Assembly (NCBI GenBank): GCA_023230025.1
Contig: JALNYD010000058.1
Location: 1-12,177 of the forward strand
DNA from: Candidatus Cloacimonadota bacterium
GTDB lineage: Bacteria; Cloacimonadota; Cloacimonadia; Cloacimonadales; Cloacimonadaceae
DNA: 12,177 nt
Reading direction: 5' to 3'
The translations under genes were made by a program, and so were the position numbers. This document shows positions 8,601 to 12,177 of the stretch, one piece after another. The notes under the pieces were generated by a model. That model saw only the letters and a list, made by a program, of their open reading frames with translations. It made no database searches and was not told where the DNA came from. How positions within the stretch are numbered: position 1 is the stretch's first letter; every line of letters begins with the position of its first letter.

Positions 8601-9050
8601 ACCACGGTCGATCTTGATTACTCTATTGATGGTGGGGAGAACTGGCTGGCAATCGGCACTGTGGCCACAATCCCAAGTGCCAACAGCTACACCTGGACGA
8701 TTCCCAATACTCCATCAGATAACTGCCAGACTCGCGTTACCGATAGCGTAGAGCCATTCTACCGGGATTATAGCGGAATCTTTAGCATCGTTCTGCCAGA
8801 ACCTCCCACGACTCCGCTGAATCTTGCTATTACCTATGACGATGCAACCGATGAACTGGTGCTCACTTGGGACGCTGCTACCGGTAATCCTGATAGCTAT
8901 ATGATCTATAGCGGAGACACTCCTGACTTCACAGCCTGGCCCGAAACCCTGGCTGAAACTGTGCCCGCAACCCAGACCAGTTACAGGATTTCTGCGGCCG
9001 CTATATCAGACAAAGCCTTCTTCCGCGTTTCTGCGGTTCGCAATCCGTAA
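5601..9050 (+). CDS. Exported multidomain Ig/FN3 protein with remnants of an M6 metalloprotease
   Basis: 1149 residues. Residues 1-24 are a Sec signal peptide starting 'MKFDILKVLIVALMML'. TGGAGT (5591-5596) precedes the ATG at 5601. The longer frame from 5571 would put 10 polar residues before the signal. 'NEPMVISQPDGTKINYLAS' (28-46) looks like the start of an M6/immune-inhibitor-A propeptide. Directly after it, 'DEVYIYRPN' (50-58) to 'GSAGATISF' (105-113) looks like the tail that follows the M6 catalytic domain. The domain itself, with its HExxH zinc site, is absent. Then come an Ig-like domain (about 123-215), a MAM/lectin-like domain (about 218-352), two FN3 domains (about 357-438 and 440-528), a conserved-looking beta domain (about 530-712), a region with two ASPM/choice-of-anchor-like beta parts (about 715-970), a beta domain with 'WLSGTDEDILWNYSG' (984-998), and a final FN3 (about 1068-1149). 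No C-terminal sorting domain is obvious. It is probably a surface or secreted adhesin-like protein without protease activity. Confidence 0.8.
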   Translation: MKFDILKVLIVALMMLPFYPLWSAYLTNEPMVISQPDGTKINYLASSPPDEVYIYRPNETTTVNGSINTAHFSSETGRTAIPAGTNPTPLLSNGSAGGLYLHSIGSAGATISFNNGAASAEDPTCVITAPVNGARIIQGDIVNVTVTATDPSPGSIARVEFYLDGSSTPAYTDYSSPYSWAWNTSDQALGERSITAVAIDNEDNSAVHSVTILLLSVPSEGFETGDFSAYEWVNNSSVPWTIQSSEKLSGTYAAKSGAISSNGTTELSLTLNVLSSGNVSFFNKVSSEANYDFMRFYIDGVEQAFWSGEVDWALRSYPVTAGFRTFKWAYTKDFGWSSGSDCAWLDHITFPPTGVILAPPQNLAASPSHQSVLLSWQAPASGTPTGYKIFKNSTLLTTVATLSYMDYAVTNGTNYSYYLKAVNSDGESDATTSVTATPNAIAPTNLTAVTGNNVINLSWTAATGRGDDRTISNYRIYRNGSALDTTASTTYQDNSVTNGTSYSYYVTTLYTDPDGESAASNTVNATALTEVILGSGTESTGTQDASPINVYYRSLHGQAVYTAAELNALGIFGPIFINELGFNITSLPDEDMHNFVVRMKHTTATNVTSWIGSQYLVTVYSNPSYRPTETGYNMYTLSTPFLWNGVDNLLIDTAFGINESWSFSGTVQYTDIASGYRYVRNEDYDQTDVFYGFGNNNTTSSFRPNVKLRLQDYHPPTITLNTSALDESLLPGQVTAQSFIIGNTGSVNLRYNMGVQALRSRERIKDATSTRNITGSSLSINADEYTPGSTVDWVFSVNCVSIDNEWLKSVIVTFPPGTVINSASEFVGGSGGNMIPDLTSGNGVTITWLCLSGNLGVVHPGETAIATVNVTIPESYSYPISIPYQILGEVYQSEPHILEGDFTLDPSVEPLDWFSVQPYSGILESNEEQLIVGSFSAMNLSPGSYQARIDVYTNDPNTPNAQINVTLNVIPPIEISAPLGTEQWLSGTDEDILWNYSGTGTTVDLDYSIDGGENWLAIGTVATIPSANSYTWTIPNTPSDNCQTRVTDSVEPFYRDYSGIFSIVLPEPPTTPLNLAITYDDATDELVLTWDAATGNPDSYMIYSGDTPDFTAWPETLAETVPATQTSYRISAAAISDKAFFRVSAVRNP
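6825..7118 (+). repeat. Duplicated FN3 coding segment
   Basis: The 33 bases at 6825-6857 and 7086-7118 match at 28 positions and encode near-identical peptides (VTNGTNYSYYL and VTNGTSYSYYV). Both are followed shortly by DGES. This marks two FN3 modules that arose by duplication within the gene. Confidence 0.75.
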
Positions 9051-9061
9051 AATACTAACAT

Positions 9062-9103
9062 AACCAGAAAAGGCTGTTCCTCTGGGAGCAGCCTTTTCTG
9101 GTT
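9062..9103 (+). terminator. Strong 19-bp hairpin after the exported protein gene
   Basis: Bases 9062-9080 pair with 9085-9103 around a TCTG loop, with one U-G wobble as the only imperfection. It starts 12 bases after the stop codon. No long T run follows, only TTTT inside the 3' arm. It could still end transcription or stabilise the mRNA 3' end. Confidence 0.65.
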
Positions 9104-9770
9104 CCGACACGTCTTCCCACCCCAAACCTTCGCTTCACTCAGCTTTGGGGACCCCGTTCGTGTCCACGAGGTCGGAGGCAGAGCCTTTCGAGCACGTTCC
9201 GTGCTCCGCAAACGAGGACGTTTGGGATCCACCTCGCTACCAGTCCAAACACGCTACCACTACGCTGTTATTACGGACCCAGTGCGTATTGATAGCGTGT
9301 ATAAAGAGTCAACCAAATCTGCAAATAGCGATCTCTTGGACAAAACAGGTAAGTCTAAGAGAGAATAGGAGATCCGAAAAGCATTTGCAGAAAACCACTT
9401 GGACATAGTTTAAGTAAAATTCATTGTTTTGAACACCTGCATAAGTATGATCGTTCAGTATAGACGAAGGCATAGCATCGAAGAAAGACGAGATCTTTGG
9501 CAATTGAAGATAAGGCTGGATTAAAAATGGGGGAATGCCAGGAAAATATGTCTTGACATTGGAATGATTTATGCGTGGACTTTTCTTATGGGTGTGAATT
9601 GGAATAGAATTGCTTCCGAATTTAACTTCATGGTTTAGGTACGTGAACAAGCAGATAGATGAACAATAAAGTGATGGTACATCATCGTATTTACTTTAAA
9701 GATGAAACGATAGCTAAGCAGTTTTGCTAGGAACTTGAGCCAATTTTAAACCTATATCAGGATGTATTGA
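9104..9770. other. Long non-coding stretch, hairpin-rich in its first part
   Basis: No convincing gene. Short frames on both strands (for example minus 9650-9309) lack ribosome binding sites and recognisable motifs. The first part (9120-9224) carries four consecutive small inverted repeats: CCCCAAA/TTTGGGG (9120-9126, 9144-9150), TCGTG/CACGA (9158-9162, 9165-9169), GAGCACG/CGTGCTC (9190-9196, 9200-9206) and CAAACG/CGTTTG (9209-9214, 9219-9224). This part is richer in GC than what follows. The second part is AT-rich, with an isolated TTGACA at 9553-9558 and no good -10 box. Confidence 0.6.
9299..9326 (+). repeat. 28-base dispersed repeat, copy 1
   Basis: It begins with GTATAAAGAGTCA and ends with TGCAAAT. 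It matches 12056-12083 at 24 of 28 positions in the same orientation. The two copies bracket about 2.7 kb that holds the poly-G gene, the GC-rich immunity-like gene and the transposase remnant. Confidence 0.65.
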
Positions 9771-10649
9771 ATGAATATGTGGCAAAGTCAATTCATACAG
9801 CCACCTTTTTCCGGTGGCAGTCTTCCAAACTTACAAATGTTACGTATGGTAAGGATAATCCTGCTTTTGCTGGTGCTGTGTAGTGTATTTTCTTTCCTAT
9901 TTGCTTCCGACCGTGCTGATAACAAGATACCGGGACCAGATTCAGGATATGTTTACGCAGGATGGAAACCTGATGATCGAGTAATGCCAATTAAATGGGA
10001 AGGGGAGTTTATCCCGGACAAGGCGCACTATGCTAACGGAGAAATCTTAACAGTACGTGTAAAGATCTGGGTGGACAAGGAATCACGGGGCTATAAACCT
10101 GATCGCACATATAATCTTGAGTCTGGTTACGTTGAGGGGAAACAGCTAAGTTCATTTGTCCCACGGCTTACTTGGGTGATTCTTAAGTCCGAAATTGACA
10201 CATTGGAGATTATGACTGATGATCGAATATTAGAGGGGGATATTACCATGCAGCTAATCCGCAGAGGAAGCAAATCCCATGTAAAGAAATCGGATAGTGG
10301 AGCCTTTCTCTCATTGGCTCCCATCGATACTACTTACACAGATTCGGGAACATATAGTAGCCCACCGATAATGAAATTTGATTTATTCAGAATCTATAAA
10401 GCGGGAGTTAGTTCACAAGACAGGCAGCTAGTATCAAAGTTCGGAGATTTCATGTATGATCTTTCTGACACAATAAATATGTATGGGAAACAGTTTAATG
10501 ATATTCTTCAACAATATGATCGATTAAACTATAATGGTAAAACTGAGAATTCTATTGATAACACATTCTTGCCGGATCAACCTAATTTTCTTGAATCTTC
10601 CGGGGGGGGGGGTACTCCTATAAATGTATGTTTTGCTTGGTCATCTTGA
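9771..10649 (+). CDS. Exported protein of unknown function with 3' poly-G tract
   Basis: 292 residues, not recognised. A hydrophobic segment 'MVRIILLLLVLCSVFSFLFA' (26-45) looks like a signal peptide with cleavage near residue 45. The rest is soluble and beta-rich, with many charged residues ('GYVYAGWKPDD', 'RVKIWVDKES') and Gly/Ser near the end. AGGA (9759-9762) lies 8 bases before ATG 9771, which supports this start. ATG 9837 or 9846 would give a more typical signal-peptide length but has no clear ribosome binding site. The last 15 residues follow an 11-G run and may not be the true or only C-terminus: with one G more, the frame continues 21 codons to a stop at 10673-10675 with a hydrophobic tail. 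It stands alone, with no operon partners. Confidence 0.65.
   Translation: MNMWQSQFIQPPFSGGSLPNLQMLRMVRIILLLLVLCSVFSFLFASDRADNKIPGPDSGYVYAGWKPDDRVMPIKWEGEFIPDKAHYANGEILTVRVKIWVDKESRGYKPDRTYNLESGYVEGKQLSSFVPRLTWVILKSEIDTLEIMTDDRILEGDITMQLIRRGSKSHVKKSDSGAFLSLAPIDTTYTDSGTYSSPPIMKFDLFRIYKAGVSSQDRQLVSKFGDFMYDLSDTINMYGKQFNDILQQYDRLNYNGKTENSIDNTFLPDQPNFLESSGGGGTPINVCFAWSS
10602..10612 (+). repeat. Homopolymer of 11 G in a coding region
   Basis: Eleven consecutive G inside the 3' end of the secreted protein gene. As read, they encode Gly-Gly-Gly-Gly (the last codon is GGT). Ten G would give Val-Leu-Leu and a stop. Twelve G would give a tail containing 'MFCLVILIFFSVTRL'. Such tracts slip easily in replication and in sequencing. 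Confidence 0.9.
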
Positions 10650-10965
10650 TCTTCTTCTCGGTTACCCGACTGTAAATTTATGAGTCTACTTTACACCTCT
10701 CGCAACCGTGGTCAAGTCCTTTCCAATCAATACGATAAAGAATCTGCAAGATTCTTCATTGACAGAAATCCAGCCGAATCTCACATTGAATACAGCCTAC
10801 AGACCCTACATAGAATGCCCTCCGTGTCGTGGGGACACCGCCCGGTACTCCCTACGATGTTTTTTTGCACTCGATTTGCAGTTTGCGTTGTCACTTGGCA
10901 GCTTGGGCGACGTTTTGGGCCGGCCTTTGCTGTGTGGATGTAGATGCTTTCTTTGACGTTTTGTC
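10650..10965. other. Intergenic stretch with a base-composition change
   Basis: No supported gene. Frames crossing it are short, overlap in several phases and lack ribosome binding sites. A hairpin AAGAATC-TGCAA-GATTCTT lies at 10738-10756. From about 10810 onward the sequence turns GC-rich (TCCGTGTCGTGGGGACACCG), which may mark the left edge of imported DNA carrying the next gene. Confidence 0.5.
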
Positions 10966-10992
10966 TTGACAGCCACACGCTGTCCTGATAGG
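10966..10992 (+). promoter_or_regulatory. Possible promoter with embedded inverted repeat (operator-like)
   Basis: TTGACA (10966-10971) is a perfect -35 box. A weak -10 candidate, GATAGG, lies at 10987-10992 with 15-base spacing. GACAGC (10968-10973) and GCTGTC (10979-10984) form a perfect inverted repeat with a 5-base spacer that covers the -35 box and spacer, where a repressor would bind. The -10 box is poor, so the call is tentative. Confidence 0.4.
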
Positions 10993-11020
10993 CTCGCTTT
11001 AAAACCCCTAAGGAGGAACG

Positions 11021-11473
11021 ATGAGCCCCAAAACGCGCAAGATGCTCAACGATTGGCAGGCACCCTACATCCAGGACCTGATCCGGCAGATCGATACTCA
11101 GAGCAAGCAGACCCTGGCAACCTGGGCGGTGAACTACGCCGACCGGGAACTCCTGCCCCTCTGGCTGGCGCATTACCCACGGGACGAGCGTCCCCAAAAA
11201 GCCCTGCAAGCAGCTCGGGACTGGCTGGCTGGCGCTATCCGGCTGCCCCAGGCCAAGCCCCTCATTCTCCTCTGCCACGCGGCAGCCCGGGAAAGCGAGG
11301 AACATCCTGCTGCACAGGCAGCTGCCAGAGCCATCGGTCAGTGCGCCTCCACCATCCACTCTGCCCGGCACTGCATCGGCCTGGCCCTCTATGGCGCTTT
11401 AGCGCTGGCTTACCATGCTCTGGGCACCAAGGCAGCCTGGGAAGACCTGGAACACCACGCCGCCACGGAATGA
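11021..11473 (+). CDS. Imm5-like putative immunity protein, stopped early by TGA
   Basis: 150 residues, all-helical in appearance, no signal peptide. The pattern fits the family named 'putative immunity protein' (Imm-5-like): 'IDTQSKQTLATWAVNYADRE' (24-43), 'ALQAARDWLAGAIRLPQAK' (61-79), 'CHAAARE' (85-91) and 'AAQAAARAIGQCASTIHSAR' (97-116), followed by 'HCIGLALYGALALAYHALG'. By family name it would protect against a toxin. No toxin gene is visible here, so that role is unproven. AGGAGG (11011-11016) lies 4 bases before the ATG. The gene is much richer in GC than its neighbours and uses CTG, GCC and CCC heavily, which suggests horizontal transfer. The TGA at 11471-11473 is followed in frame by 25 codons that look like the missing family C-terminus, so the gene may be a recent nonsense mutant. 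Confidence 0.75.
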   Translation: MSPKTRKMLNDWQAPYIQDLIRQIDTQSKQTLATWAVNYADRELLPLWLAHYPRDERPQKALQAARDWLAGAIRLPQAKPLILLCHAAARESEEHPAAQAAARAIGQCASTIHSARHCIGLALYGALALAYHALGTKAAWEDLEHHAATE

Positions 11474-11551
11474 GCGCGGATGCTGGACGCCCTGAAAGCG
11501 GTCTCCCAGCCCGACGAGCCCAATCCCGCCCGCATCAAATGGCAGTGCTGA
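11474..11551 (+). other. In-frame continuation of the Imm5-like gene past TGA
   Basis: In the frame of the upstream gene, 25 sense codons and a second TGA (11549-11551) follow: A-R-M-L-D-A-L-K-A-V, then a Pro/Asp/Glu stretch and an end 'PARIKWQC'. The codon style is the same GC-rich one. This matches my recollection of how Imm5-like proteins end, with a helix and then a short 'I-K/N-W-x-C' tail. With it, the protein would have about 176 residues. Confidence 0.65.
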
Positions 11552-11602
11552 CCTTTAGCCCCCTGCGCAGATATCGCGTGTTCTGTTGGATAATTGACGA
11601 CA

Positions 11603-11998
11603 CTCTTTGCCATAGTCCTCGTCCTTGAAAAGGCTTAGTTGTTTACCTGTTGCTTTGGGACACCCTCTAATCTCCTGACGAAACATTACGTAGCGTCGCT
11701 CGCCTCCCCAGCTAACGGATTGGTGTGAGAATGTGAATTCGCCGACTTCGATACCATTGTCAATCCGCGTCCATTCAGTCTGATGGTATACAAGCTTCTG
11801 GAAAACTGATGTGTTGGAACCGCAATTACATATTTTCCACCTGCCTTGTTTTGGTGTTGTTGTTGATCTCAAATCATTGTGATAGGCGAATATATGCAAC
11901 ACTTTTCTTTTGGGGCTGTGAGACAATTGCATTATCTGGGTTAAGGTGAGGACTATCTGAGTTTGTATTGGCTTGCCAAAGCTTGACCACAAGATCGA
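11603..11998 (-). pseudogene. Remnant of an IS1380-like transposase
   Basis: A minus-strand open frame contains 'W-T-R-I-D-N-G-I-E-V-G-E-F', then 'SWGGERRYVMFRQEIRG' and 'KATGKQLSLFKDEDYGKE' (ending near 11603). This resembles the segment of IS1380-type DDE transposases with W...RRxVxxRQ, the 'GKQLxLF' stretch and an acidic patch, just before the usual '..Y.xxVTN' part. After 'DYGKE' the similarity stops, close to the end of the Imm5-like gene. The part before about 11850 is open but not recognised, and no N-terminal catalytic region, terminal inverted repeats or complete element is present. It is therefore a broken fragment. The family name is from memory and moderately sure. Confidence 0.5.
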
Positions 11999-12040
11999 CT
12001 CAGATGCAATTCTATGGGTTACACTCGGAATCTGATGAAC

Positions 12041-12105
12041 GATTTGCAGATTTCGGTATAAAGAGTCACCGAAAATTGCAAATCCGCTCACCGAAAATTG
12101 CAAAT
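12041..12105. repeat. Cluster of one inverted and two direct 17-18-base repeats
   Basis: TCACCGAAAATTGCAAAT occurs perfectly at 12066-12083 and 12088-12105 (period 22). GATTTGCAGATTTCGGT (12041-12057) is the inverted form, matching at 15 of 17 positions with 12068-12084, so 12041-12084 can fold as a hairpin. GTATAAAGAGTCA (12056-12068) links it to the copy at 9299-9326. The iterated layout suggests a binding-site array, an insertion-sequence end or an intergenic palindromic repeat. Confidence 0.75.
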
Positions 12106-12177
12106 GCCAAAACATATACATATCCAAGAATCCAATTGCTTCCATACGTAATCCGTATTTGTATATTGCATATATCA

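Noticed and set aside
9309..9650. Minus-strand 113-residue open frame
   Set aside because: No ribosome binding site or recognisable motif was found, and the composition looks like intergenic DNA.
10680..10956. Two overlapping plus-strand frames before the immunity-like gene
   Set aside because: They run across the composition change, overlap each other in different phases and have no ribosome binding site.
10781..11628. Long frames in other phases across the GC-rich gene (minus 11371-10781 and plus 10966-11628)
   Set aside because: High GC lowers stop-codon frequency. The translations are low-complexity, while the frame at 11021 has family motifs and a perfect ribosome binding site.
11552..11700. 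Integron attC site after the immunity-like gene
   Set aside because: A GTTGGAT core-like heptamer is present, but I found no matching RYYYAAC partner with the usual symmetric arrangement.
12041..12105. CRISPR array
   Set aside because: There are only two direct copies with a 4-base spacer and one inverted copy, which is not repeat-spacer architecture.

Overview
The window reads as chromosomal DNA of an anaerobic Gram-negative bacterium. The best guess is the Cloacimonadota (Cloacimonas-like) or a nearby FCB-group lineage. This rests on protein style: a lipoprotein with a 'YPLKVGNTW' start to its mature part, a very long exported protein built from M6-peptidase-tail, Ig-like and FN3 modules, and a C-terminus ending 'FFRVSAVR'. 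It is inference, not a database result. Most of the window has moderate GC. One gene near 11.0-11.55 kb is strikingly GC-rich.

Layout. (1) 1-221, minus: 5' part of a small lipoprotein gene that runs off the left edge. (2) 581-1732, plus: a complete PLP-dependent alanine racemase. (3) 5107-1872, minus: a two-gene operon with a 4-base start/stop overlap. The first gene is a 708-residue membrane protein with two DUF1538 halves. The second is a 370-residue soluble protein that I read as three PII-like (GlnB fold) units in one chain. This is the most interesting module here: a probable duplicated transporter with a probable built-in PII pseudotrimer as sensor. (4) 5108-5570: an intergenic region with a terminator-like hairpin, a 155-base MITE-like element with 13-base perfect terminal inverted repeats and a long internal hairpin, then a promoter. 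(5) 5601-9050, plus: an 1149-residue exported multidomain protein that seems to keep both ends of an M6 metalloprotease but lacks the catalytic domain. A 19-bp hairpin follows it.

(6) 9104-12177 looks like an accessory or decaying region. It holds a hairpin-rich non-coding stretch and a secreted protein of unknown function whose 3' end carries an 11-G tract. It also holds a GC-rich Imm5-like 'putative immunity protein' gene, stopped by a TGA that is followed by 25 more in-frame family-like codons, and a broken IS1380-like transposase on the minus strand. Copies of a 28-base repeat lie at both sides of this region (9299 and 12056, same orientation).

How the genes work together: only the DUF1538/PII pair is a clear operon. 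Alanine racemase is a housekeeping cell-wall gene, and the remaining genes look like independent surface or accessory functions. No tRNA, rRNA, CRISPR array or prophage was seen.
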